DNA of 64,000 nucleotides, taken from contig NZ_VFVR01000008.1 of NCBI RefSeq assembly GCF_006442205.1, forward strand, positions 248,001-312,000, in the 5' to 3' direction. Shown here in pieces: positions 17,062-24,677 of this stretch (position 1 is its first letter; the number at the start of each line of letters is the position of its first letter). Under the pieces are notes generated by a model. That model made no database searches. It worked only from the letters and a program-made list of their open reading frames with translations, and was not told the DNA's origin. A program made the position numbers and the translations under genes. This DNA is from Mesorhizobium sp. B2-3-12. Its GTDB lineage: Bacteria; Pseudomonadota; Alphaproteobacteria; Rhizobiales; Rhizobiaceae.

Positions 17062-17270
17062 CAATTCTCGCCCGTCTTCTTATTCTGCGTTTCCAAACCC
17101 TGTGCCCTTATGGGACGCCAATCCGGCCAATTCAAGGAAGAAGCGGACCCCTGTTAGCAACTTCTGATGCAAGCGTGCTCTGTCCATATCAGCCCAAGGC
17201 ACTCGGCAAGCTTGACGCAAACCGGCTTTTCATGTCGATACGCCGGCAAAGAGGGCCCAAGAAACAGCTG

Positions 17271-17882
17271 ATGAACGCGCTACAGGCAAATCCTCCAGGC
17301 GAGACCCATGCCGCGCTGCTTGGCCGGCTGGGCGGCCGGTCCATTGTCTTCGTCGGCCTGATGGGCGCCGGCAAGACGGCGATCGGCCGCAAGGTGGCGT
17401 CGATGCTTTCGCTGCCCTTCATCGACAGCGACCAGGAGATCGAGAGCGTGTCGCGGATGACCGTCCCCGAGCTGTTCGAGCGCTATGGCGAGACCGAGTT
17501 CAGGGCCCTGGAACAGCGCGTCATCCTGCGCGTGCTTGAAAACGGGCCGCAGGTGCTGTCGACCGGCGGCGGCGCCTTCATGAACGCGCAGACGCGCGAA
17601 GCCGTTGCCGCCCATGGCGTCTCGGTCTGGCTGAAAGCGGAACTCGACCTTCTGATGGACCGCGTTTCGAAGAAGCAGAACAGGCCGCTGCTCAAAAGCG
17701 CCGATCCCCGTGCCGTTCTGGAGCGGCTGATGAGCGAACGTTATCCGGTCTATGCGACGGCTGACGTCACCGTGCCGACCCGTGACGACCGCAAGGAGAT
17801 CATCGCGGCCGAAGTGGTGTCCGCGCTGTGCCGGCATTTCGGCATTGACGAGATTGCGGCGGCAGGCGAGGTCGAATCGTGA
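17271..17882 (+). CDS. aroK: Shikimate kinase
   Basis: ATP-dependent phosphorylation of shikimate at the 3-hydroxyl in aromatic amino acid synthesis. The 203-residue form has GLMGAGKT at 29-36, the shikimate-binding DSD (52-54), the GETEFRALE helix with its arginine, and STGGGAF. It has a longer N-terminus than E. coli AroK (173). Start choice: ATG 17271; another in-frame ATG at 17232 adds 13 residues, and neither has a strong ribosome site. The final TGA overlaps the GTG of aroB (GTGA), so the two are coupled. Confidence 0.93.
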   Translation: MNALQANPPGETHAALLGRLGGRSIVFVGLMGAGKTAIGRKVASMLSLPFIDSDQEIESVSRMTVPELFERYGETEFRALEQRVILRVLENGPQVLSTGGGAFMNAQTREAVAAHGVSVWLKAELDLLMDRVSKKQNRPLLKSADPRAVLERLMSERYPVYATADVTVPTRDDRKEIIAAEVVSALCRHFGIDEIAAAGEVES

Positions 17883-19015
17883 GCGCGGAACAACCCGTCA
17901 TCGTCGAGGTCGGGCTGGGCGACCGGGCCTACGACATATTGATCGGCTCCGGCCTGTTGTCGCGCGCCGGCGCCGAGATTTCACGACGGCTGCCCGGCAC
18001 GCGCGCCGCCGTCGTGACCGACGAGAACGTCGCCGCCGCGCATCTCGATACGCTGAAGGCGGGGCTCGAGAAGGGTGGCATCCAGCCCACCGTCATCACC
18101 ATGCCGCCCGGCGAGAAGACCAAGAGCTTTGCCCATCTCGAAGAGGTGGTCGATGGCGTTCTGGCCGCCAGGCTGGAGCGCGGCGACGTCGTCATCGCGC
18201 TTGGCGGCGGCGTCATCGGCGATCTCACAGGTTTTGCCGCCGGCATCGTGCGGCGCGGCATGAATTTCGTGCAGGTTCCGACCTCGCTGCTGGCGCAGGT
18301 CGATTCCTCGGTTGGCGGCAAGACCGGCATCAACAGCCCGCGCGGCAAGAACCTTGTCGGCGTCTTCCTGCAGCCCAGGCTGGTGCTGGCCGACACCGAA
18401 GTGCTCAACACGTTGCCGATTCGCGAATTCCGCGCCGGCTATGCCGAGCTTGCCAAATACGGGCTGATCGACCGGCCGGAATTCTTCGCCTGGCTGGAAG
18501 CGAACTGGGAAAAGGTGTTCGCCGGCGGACCGGAGAGGGCGCAGGCCATTGCCGAGGCCTGCCGCGCCAAGGCCGATGTCGTTGCCCGCGACGAGTTCGA
18601 GACCGGTGACCGCGCCTTGCTCAATCTCGGCCACACATTCGGCCACGCGCTCGAAGCCGCCACGCAGTATGACGGAACCCGTCTCGTCCACGGCGAGGGG
18701 GTCGCCATCGGCATGGCGCTGGCGCACCGGTTCTCGTCACGGCTCAACCTGGCCAGCCCCGACGACGCGGCCCGCGTCGAGGCGCATTTGCGTGCCGTCG
18801 GGCTGCCATGGCGGATGGCCGACATTCCGGGCGATTTGCCCGATCCGGAGGCGCTGCTCGCCTTCATCACCCAGGACAAGAAGGTGTCGCGCGGCGCGCT
18901 GACCTTCATCCTGACGCGCGGCATTGGCCAGGCCTTCATCGCCAAGGACGTGCCGGGCTCGGAAGTGCTGTCGTTCCTCAGGGAAAACCATCCAGCCAAC
19001 CGGAAAGCCGGCTGA
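17879..19015 (+). CDS. aroB: 3-dehydroquinate synthase
   Basis: NAD- and metal-dependent cyclisation of DAHP to 3-dehydroquinate, second step of the shikimate pathway. The 378-residue product shows the NAD-binding region with GGGVIGDLTGFAAGI, the active-site SVGGKTGIN loop, and metal ligands in the NLGHTFGHALE segment and a preceding glutamate. Length agrees with the family. GTG start overlaps the aroK stop. aroK-aroB fusions or couplings are common, and the gene is followed one base later by a CorC-like gene, so the three form one transcript. Confidence 0.97.
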   Translation: MSAEQPVIVEVGLGDRAYDILIGSGLLSRAGAEISRRLPGTRAAVVTDENVAAAHLDTLKAGLEKGGIQPTVITMPPGEKTKSFAHLEEVVDGVLAARLERGDVVIALGGGVIGDLTGFAAGIVRRGMNFVQVPTSLLAQVDSSVGGKTGINSPRGKNLVGVFLQPRLVLADTEVLNTLPIREFRAGYAELAKYGLIDRPEFFAWLEANWEKVFAGGPERAQAIAEACRAKADVVARDEFETGDRALLNLGHTFGHALEAATQYDGTRLVHGEGVAIGMALAHRFSSRLNLASPDDAARVEAHLRAVGLPWRMADIPGDLPDPEALLAFITQDKKVSRGALTFILTRGIGQAFIAKDVPGSEVLSFLRENHPANRKAG

Positions 19016-19016
19016 G

Positions 19017-19907
19017 ATGGACACCGGCTGGGTCGTCGTCGCCGTTCTTGCCATTCTCGTCGTGCTGGTCGTTGCCGTGCGCACCCGCCTCCTCGCCATG
19101 TTCGGCTATGAACTGTCGCGCATCGAACCGCAGCGCTCCAGCCAGGACGAATTGCGTGGCGCGGTCGACGATTTCCGCCGCGACGGCCTGGTGGTGCGCG
19201 AGGACCGCGCCCGCATCGGCGGCCTGTTCGACCTCGAAGAGCTCGAAGTTTCCGACGTCATGGTCCACCGCACCAATATGCGCTCGGTCAATGCCGACAA
19301 TGCGCCGGAAGCGGTGGTGCGCGAGATCCTGCAGAGCCCGCACACCCGCATGCCCTTGTGGAAAGGTTCGCTCGACAACATTGTCGGCGTGCTGCACGCC
19401 AAGGACCTGCTGCGCGCGCTGAACGAAGTCGGCAACGATTTTTCGCAAATCGACGTGATGAAGATCGCGTCAAAACCCTGGTTCGTGCCCGACACCACCA
19501 CCTTGCAGGAACAGCTCAACGCCTTCCTGCGCCGCAAGGCGCATTTTGCCATCGTCGTCGACGAATATGGTGAGGTCGAGGGGCTGGTGACGCTGGAGGA
19601 CATTATCGAGGAGATCGTCGGCGAAATCGCCGACGAGCACGATGTCGACATTCAGGGCGTCAAGCAGGAGGCCGACGGCTCCGTCGTCGTCGACGGCACG
19701 GTGCCGATCCGCGACCTCAACCGGGCGCTCGACTGGAACCTGCCCGACGAGGAGGCGACCACGATCGCCGGCCTCGTCATCCACGAAGCCCAATCGATCC
19801 CCGAGGAGAAGCAGGCTTTTACGTTCCATGGCAAGCGCTTCGTCGTCATGAAACGCGACAAGAACCGGATTGCCAGGGTCAGGATCCGGCCGGCCGGCGG
19901 CGGTTAA
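19017..19907 (+). CDS. CorC/HlyC-type CBS protein lacking the CNNM domain
   Basis: Product of 296 residues: one N-terminal transmembrane helix (WVVVAVLAILVVLVVAV), a short RLLAMFGYELS joint, a CBS pair (about 75-205, with VSDVMVHRTNMR and VVDEYGEVEGLVTLEDIIEE) and a C-terminal CorC_HlyC domain (215-292, with VDGTVPIRDLNRAL and HGKRF). Rhizobial proteins encoded after aroB normally have about 430 residues with a four-helix CNNM/DUF21 transport domain before the CBS pair; here that domain is missing and the remnant RLLAMFG joint is fused to a single helix. E. coli CorC also lacks CNNM, so the product may still be a regulatory subunit for magnesium/cobalt transport. Starts one base after aroB stops. 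Confidence 0.85.
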   Translation: MDTGWVVVAVLAILVVLVVAVRTRLLAMFGYELSRIEPQRSSQDELRGAVDDFRRDGLVVREDRARIGGLFDLEELEVSDVMVHRTNMRSVNADNAPEAVVREILQSPHTRMPLWKGSLDNIVGVLHAKDLLRALNEVGNDFSQIDVMKIASKPWFVPDTTTLQEQLNAFLRRKAHFAIVVDEYGEVEGLVTLEDIIEEIVGEIADEHDVDIQGVKQEADGSVVVDGTVPIRDLNRALDWNLPDEEATTIAGLVIHEAQSIPEEKQAFTFHGKRFVVMKRDKNRIARVRIRPAGGG

Positions 19908-19952
19908 AGCCGTCACCTTACCGATCCTTCACTGGAACTGTCGTCGGCCAGG

Positions 19953-20768
19953 ATGCATTCTTCGCCAATGATGATCGATCGGCGAACTTTGCTCCTGGCT
20001 TCGATGGCCGCCCTGTTGCCTGCCGGCACGGCGGAGGCGCGGGATAAGCCATCCCCCGAAACTCTCGACTATGGTCCCGCCAAGCTCGACATCTACGCGC
20101 CCGATGGCGCGAGAAACCTGCCTGTCGTCTTTTTCGTCCATGGCGGCGCCTGGGAGTTCGGCAAACGCAGCCAGGTGGGCGCCAAGCCGGCCTTCCTGCT
20201 CGCCAACGGCTTCTGCTTCGTCTCCATCGACTACCGCATGCTGCCGCAGGCCGATGTCGCCACACAGGCCGGCGACGTCGAGAAGGCCTATGCCTATGTC
20301 AGGGCCAACATCGCCCAACATGGCGGCGACCCCAACCGCATCGTCGGCATGGGCCATTCGGCCGGCTGCCATTTGATTGCCCTGACCGGCATGCGCGGCG
20401 GATTGCCGGGCGTCGCCGGCCTGCTCCTCGACGATACCCGGGCCTATGATCTCGCCGCGCTCGCCAGGAATGGCGGCATGGTGCGGGCCTATGCGCGGGT
20501 CTTTTCCGATCCTTCGCAATGGGCGGCGCTGTCGCCGGCGAGCCATGTGGACGACCGCAAGCATCCGCCGACCTTCATCGCCTATTCGCGCGCCGACGGT
20601 CGCGGCGAGCAGTCCACGGCCTTTGCCGAGCGCCTGCGCGCCACAGGCACCGAGGTGACGCTGTTCGACGGCAGCGCCTATACGCATATGTCGATCAACC
20701 GCGATTTCGGCAGGGATGGCGATGCGCTGACCACCGCGGCGCTGGCGTTCCTGAAATCGGTCGGCTGA
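19953..20768 (+). CDS. Exported alpha/beta hydrolase (carboxylesterase-like)
   Basis: Product of 271 residues with an N-terminal export signal (RRTLLLASMAALLPAGTAEA), which has a twin-Arg-like pair. The hydrolase fold shows the HGG oxyanion loop (FFVHGGAWEFG), nucleophile elbow GHSAG with the catalytic serine, an aspartate in the YSRADG region, and a histidine in AYTHMSI. This is the BD-FAE/kynurenine formamidase-like esterase subgroup. Start could also be ATG 19968 or 19971, which still leave the signal. Substrate unknown. It lies 113 bases before the ThDP-enzyme gene. Confidence 0.82.
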   Translation: MHSSPMMIDRRTLLLASMAALLPAGTAEARDKPSPETLDYGPAKLDIYAPDGARNLPVVFFVHGGAWEFGKRSQVGAKPAFLLANGFCFVSIDYRMLPQADVATQAGDVEKAYAYVRANIAQHGGDPNRIVGMGHSAGCHLIALTGMRGGLPGVAGLLLDDTRAYDLAALARNGGMVRAYARVFSDPSQWAALSPASHVDDRKHPPTFIAYSRADGRGEQSTAFAERLRATGTEVTLFDGSAYTHMSINRDFGRDGDALTTAALAFLKSVG

Positions 20769-20881
20769 CCGGCTTACGCTCGCCCATTTCTGTAACTGGA
20801 TCATGCCAAAAGCGGTTGCGGGATATTGTCGTGTGGACATCCGTGGGTGCAATTGCTCTTCGTGAGTGGGAGACTGATTGC

Positions 20882-22435
20882 ATGAACGGTGCCGATGTCC
20901 TGTGCGACGTGCTGTTGGCCAATGATGTGACGGTGTGCTTCGCCAATCCCGGCACGTCCGAAATGCATTTCGTCGCCGCGCTCGACCGCAAGCCTGAGAT
21001 GCGCTGCGTGCTTGGCCTGTTCGAGGGCGTGGTGACGGGTGCGGCCGACGGCTATGCGCGCATGACAGACCGTCCCGCCGCTACGTTGCTGCATACCGGG
21101 CCGGGCCTCGCCAATGGGCTCGCCAACATGCACAATGCAAGGCGCGCCAGGAGCCCGATGATCAACATCGTCGGGGACCATGCCTCCTATCATTTGCCGC
21201 TCGACGCGCCGCTGACCAGCGATATTGAAGGCTTGGCGGCGCCGATGTCGAGCTTCGTGCGCAGGATCGAAGGCCCGGCCGACGTTCAGTCGGCCACCGA
21301 GGCAGCCTTTCGCGCCTCGCTGACACCGCCCGGCGTCACCACGCTGATCCTGCCGGCGGACGCGGCCTGGGGTGATGCCAGCCCAGCCTCGCCCGGCAAG
21401 GTCGTCCTTTCACCGGCACCTGCCATCGACTTGGATGGCGTGCGCGCGGTGGCCGCCGCGATCCGCTCCACGCCTGGCCGCGTCGGCATGATCGTTCGCG
21501 GGCGGGCGGCACGGGCCAATGCGCTCGAGGTCGCCGGCCAGATTTCGACGGCCTGCGATGTCAGGCTGTTCAGCGAGGTCCTGATCGCGCGCATGCAGCG
21601 CGGGCGAGGGCATGTCGCGCCGACGCGCATTCCCTATCCGGTCGACGCGGCGACGGCAGTGCTTAGGGATATCGATGTTCTGGTGCTGGTCGGCGGCAAG
21701 GAGCCGGTCGCCTTCTTCGCCTATCCGGGAAAGCCGGGACGGCTTGTCCGTGATGACTGCCAGGTGCTGACGCTTGCCGCCCATGGCCAGGACCTGCATG
21801 CGGCGCTGGACGCGCTTCGCGGTGAACTTGGCGTCAAGCCGTCGCAACCGACGGTGGCTGCCAGCGCCTTTCCCGACGAGACAACGCCGAACGGCCGGCT
21901 GACGGAAGACGCCATCGCACTGTCGGTCGCGAGAAGGCTGCCGGCCGACGCGATCGTCTGCGACGAGGCCGTCACTTCGGCGCGGCGGTTCTTCGCACTG
22001 TCGGCCTTTGCCGCGCCGCACGATTACATGATGGGCACGGGTGGATCGATCGGCGGCGGCATTCCGCTGGCGACAGGTGCGGCAATCGCCTGTCCCGGCC
22101 GCAAGGTGGTCAATCTCGAGGCCGACGGCAGCGGCATGTATACGGTCCAGGGCTTGTGGACGCAGGCGCGGGAAAATCTCGACGTGGTGACGATCGTCTT
22201 TTCCAACCGCACCTACGCGATCCTGCATGGCGAGATGCGTAATGTCGGTGTGAACGCCATCGGCGAGAATGCGAGGCGCATGCTCGACCTCGACAATCCG
22301 GCACTCGACTGGGTTTCGCTGGCCAAGGGAATGGGCGTGGAAGCCGCCCGCGCCGACACTTGCGAGCGGTTTGACGCCCTGCTTGGAAGCGCTCTGTCGC
22401 GGCCGGGCCCGTTCCTGATCGAAGCGGTGATCTGA
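20882..22435 (+). CDS. Thiamine diphosphate-dependent enzyme (acetolactate synthase/benzoylformate decarboxylase-like)
   Basis: Product of 517 residues with the three-domain layout of ThDP decarboxylases: N-terminal pyrimidine-binding domain with the catalytic Glu in LGLFEGVVTGAADGYARM, a central domain, and a C-terminal PP domain with MGTGGSIGGGIPLATGAA and LEADGSGMYTVQGLWTQARE plus the downstream SNRTYAIL, which supply magnesium and diphosphate ligands. It is annotated in relatives as an acetolactate synthase large subunit, but it is isolated from ilvH and ilvC, and biosynthetic IlvB proteins are longer, so a degradative 2-oxo acid decarboxylase role is as likely. GGGAG precedes the ATG. 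Confidence 0.8.
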   Translation: MNGADVLCDVLLANDVTVCFANPGTSEMHFVAALDRKPEMRCVLGLFEGVVTGAADGYARMTDRPAATLLHTGPGLANGLANMHNARRARSPMINIVGDHASYHLPLDAPLTSDIEGLAAPMSSFVRRIEGPADVQSATEAAFRASLTPPGVTTLILPADAAWGDASPASPGKVVLSPAPAIDLDGVRAVAAAIRSTPGRVGMIVRGRAARANALEVAGQISTACDVRLFSEVLIARMQRGRGHVAPTRIPYPVDAATAVLRDIDVLVLVGGKEPVAFFAYPGKPGRLVRDDCQVLTLAAHGQDLHAALDALRGELGVKPSQPTVAASAFPDETTPNGRLTEDAIALSVARRLPADAIVCDEAVTSARRFFALSAFAAPHDYMMGTGGSIGGGIPLATGAAIACPGRKVVNLEADGSGMYTVQGLWTQARENLDVVTIVFSNRTYAILHGEMRNVGVNAIGENARRMLDLDNPALDWVSLAKGMGVEAARADTCERFDALLGSALSRPGPFLIEAVI

Positions 22436-22442
22436 CCGGTTC

Positions 22443-22745
22443 TTACCAGCGCGTCTGTTCGCCCGGCGCCGCCGGCTCGATCGCCAGCGCATGCACGCCG
22501 GCCTTCAACTCGTCGGCAAGCAGTTCGTTGACGGCGCGATGACGGTCGATGCGGCTCATGCCGGCGAAATTCGGCGAGACGATGCGGACGCGAAAATGCG
22601 TCTCGCCGGTGCCGTCATAGCTGCCGTGATGGTCCGAACCATGATGGTGATGGCCGGCGTGGAGATGACTTTCGTTGATGATGACCAGCCGCTGCGGCGC
22701 AAACGCCTTGTTCAACTTGTCTTCCATGGTCGCCTGTATGGACAT
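22443..22745 (-). CDS. BolA family protein
   Basis: Cytosolic protein of 100 residues with the BolA/IbaG fold: LNKAFAPQRLVIINESHLHAGH near the N-terminus, a central THFRVRIVSPNFAGMSRIDRHRAVNELL motif containing the nucleic-acid- or partner-binding helix, and a C-terminal HALAIEP strand. A His-rich loop, HAGHHHHGSDHHG, replaces the normal short loop and could bind metal or an Fe-S cluster with a monothiol glutaredoxin, the usual BolA partner. In Rhizobiales BolA genes sit beside a J-domain gene as here, in divergent orientation. Confidence 0.9.
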   Translation of the reverse strand: MSIQATMEDKLNKAFAPQRLVIINESHLHAGHHHHGSDHHGSYDGTGETHFRVRIVSPNFAGMSRIDRHRAVNELLADELKAGVHALAIEPAAPGEQTRW

Positions 22746-22782
22746 CGCCGTCTCCCTTCACCACATATGGCGGGCGCCCCAG

Positions 22783-22818
22783 CGTGAAAACCGGAAATCG
22801 GTTTCACCAGGGGACGCC
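22783..22818. repeat. Imperfect palindrome upstream of bolA
   Basis: Nested inverted repeats: GGCGCCCC against GGGGaCGCC on the outside and GTGAAAACCG against CGGTTTCAC on the inside, around a GAAAT loop. It lies in the spacer between divergent bolA and the J-domain gene. It may be a member of the intergenic palindromic repeats of rhizobia or a regulatory cruciform. Confidence 0.5.
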
Positions 22819-22926
22819 GCCGCGCAACAAAATCCGCCAGTCGCCCGCTTTATGCCGCGATTCAGCGGTTAGGGCGATGATCGCGAAAATGTCAATTCTT
22901 GTTTCGCATCTGCGAACGCCCCATAA

Positions 22927-23556
22927 ATGGGTGAGATGAAGCCGTATCCCAAATATTTCGAGAAGATTCGCATCCGCCCGAAGAAGGATGTCGAGGTGGA
23001 GGCGCACGCGCCGATCTGCCAGTGGGATGGCTGCAAGGAGGCTGGCACCCATCGCGCGCCGGTCGGGCGCATGAAGGAGGGCGAGTATTTCCGCTTCTGC
23101 TTCGATCATGTGCGCGAGTACAACAAGGGCTTCAACTACTTCTCCGGCGTGCCGGACACCGAGGTCGCGCGCTTCCAGAAGGAAGCCATGACCGGCCACC
23201 GGCCGACCTGGAAGATGGGCGTCAACGGCGCCTCGACGCGCTCCTCGCCCGATATGGCGCAGATGCGCTCCGGCCGCGCCGGCTATTACAACCGCATGCG
23301 CGACCCGTTCGACCTGTTCAAGGGGCCGAAGGATCCGCGCGAGGCGCGCGAGCGCAAGGCCAAGCCGCTTGAGGCCAAGGCGCTGGAAACGCTTGGCCTT
23401 GATACAAAGGCGACTGGCAAGGATATCAAGGCGCGCTATAAGGAACTGGTGAAACGTCACCATCCGGATGCGAATGGCGGCGACAGAGGTTCGGAAGACC
23501 GGTTCCGCGATGTGCTTCAGGCTTATCGCGTGCTCAAACAGGCAGGCCTGTGCTGA
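22927..23556 (+). CDS. J-domain (DnaJ-like) protein with N-terminal Cys/His region
   Basis: Product of 209 residues. A J domain lies at the C-terminus (about 150-207) with the HPD tripeptide at 179-181 (KRHHPDANGG) that stimulates Hsp70 ATPase. The N-terminal part, IRIRPKKDVEVEAHAPICQW then C36, followed by FRFCFDHVREYNKGFNYF with C58 and H61, could form a zinc site and is shared by rhizobial DnaJ-class proteins beside bolA and cobS. The position of the J domain at the end, not the start, is usual for this group. It may recruit DnaK to a specific client, perhaps CobS/CobT downstream, which is inference. Confidence 0.88.
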   Translation: MGEMKPYPKYFEKIRIRPKKDVEVEAHAPICQWDGCKEAGTHRAPVGRMKEGEYFRFCFDHVREYNKGFNYFSGVPDTEVARFQKEAMTGHRPTWKMGVNGASTRSSPDMAQMRSGRAGYYNRMRDPFDLFKGPKDPREARERKAKPLEAKALETLGLDTKATGKDIKARYKELVKRHHPDANGGDRGSEDRFRDVLQAYRVLKQAGLC

Positions 23557-23679
23557 GCGACCCTACGGTTTGTGTCGTTTTCCAACTTTCATAAGGTTGG
23601 AAAAGGCTTTAAGACCGCCCCCGAACAAAATGGGTTGCCGGCGAAACGCGACGTTTCGCCCGTGGAGACGTTGAGAGAT

Positions 23680-24666
23680 ATGAACAAGGTCGATCGCGAC
23701 ATCGCCAACCTGCCCGACACGACGGTATCGGTGAAGGAGAAATTCGGTTTCGAGTCCAAGATGGTGGTGCCGGCCTACTCGGTCACATCGGAGCATGTGC
23801 CCGACATCGACCCTGACTATCTCTTCGACAAGGCGACGACCCTGGCGATCCTCGCCGGCTTCGCCTACAACCGCCGCGTCATGGTGTCGGGCTATCACGG
23901 CACCGGCAAGTCGACCCATATCGAACAGGTCGCCGCCCGCCTCAACTGGCCCTGCGTGCGCGTCAACCTCGACAGCCATGTCAGCCGTATCGACCTCGTC
24001 GGCAAGGACGCGATCGTGGTCAAGGACGGCTTGCAGATCACCGAATTCCGCGACGGCATCCTGCCCTGGGCCTATCAGCACAATGTGGCGCTGTGCTTCG
24101 ACGAGTATGATGCCGGCCGTCCGGACGTGATGTTCGTCATCCAGCGCGTGCTGGAATCGTCTGGCCGCCTGACGCTGCTCGACCAGAGCCGGGTCATCCG
24201 CCCGCATCCGGCGTTCCGCCTGTTCTCGACCGCCAACACGGTCGGGCTGGGCGACACGACCGGCCTCTATCACGGTACCCAGCAGATCAACCAGGCGCAG
24301 ATGGACCGCTGGTCGATCGTCACCACGCTGAACTATCTGCCGCACGACAATGAAGTGAACATCGTGCTGGCCAAGGCCAAGCACTATCGGGACGCCAAGG
24401 GCAAGGACATCGTCAACAAGATGGTGCGTGTCGCCGACATGACGCGCTCGGCCTTCATCAATGGCGATCTGTCGACGGTGATGAGCCCGCGTACCGTCAT
24501 CACCTGGGCCGAAAACGCCGAAATCTTCGGCGATGTCGGCATGGCGTTCCGGCTGACCTTCCTCAACAAGTGCGACGAACTGGAGCGTTCGGTGGTTGCC
24601 GAGTTCTACCAGCGCGCCTTCGGCCAGGATCTGCCGGAGAGTGCTGCCAACGTGGTGCTGGGCTAA
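23680..24666 (+). CDS. cobS: Aerobic cobaltochelatase subunit CobS
   Basis: AAA+ ATPase subunit of the CobN-CobS-CobT chelatase that inserts cobalt into hydrogenobyrinic acid a,c-diamide in aerobic cobalamin synthesis. The 328-residue product has Walker A GYHGTGKST at 71-79, Walker B LCFDEYD (DE at 141-142), sensor-like STANTVGLGD, and the DRWSIV arginine-finger region. Start 23680 is preceded by GAGAG and matches the usual MNKxD start; the open frame to 23572 is upstream sequence. cobT follows after 11 bases. CobN is elsewhere. Confidence 0.95.
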   Translation: MNKVDRDIANLPDTTVSVKEKFGFESKMVVPAYSVTSEHVPDIDPDYLFDKATTLAILAGFAYNRRVMVSGYHGTGKSTHIEQVAARLNWPCVRVNLDSHVSRIDLVGKDAIVVKDGLQITEFRDGILPWAYQHNVALCFDEYDAGRPDVMFVIQRVLESSGRLTLLDQSRVIRPHPAFRLFSTANTVGLGDTTGLYHGTQQINQAQMDRWSIVTTLNYLPHDNEVNIVLAKAKHYRDAKGKDIVNKMVRVADMTRSAFINGDLSTVMSPRTVITWAENAEIFGDVGMAFRLTFLNKCDELERSVVAEFYQRAFGQDLPESAANVVLG

Positions 24667-24677
24667 GCAGAGCCTCG

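Noticed and set aside
16794..17270. Extended N-terminus of shikimate kinase back to 16794
   Set aside because: It would overlap xerD and the 50-residue membrane protein and adds no kinase sequence.
23557..23679. Cobalamin riboswitch upstream of cobS
   Set aside because: No B12-box-like sequence is seen and the gap is far too short for the aptamer.
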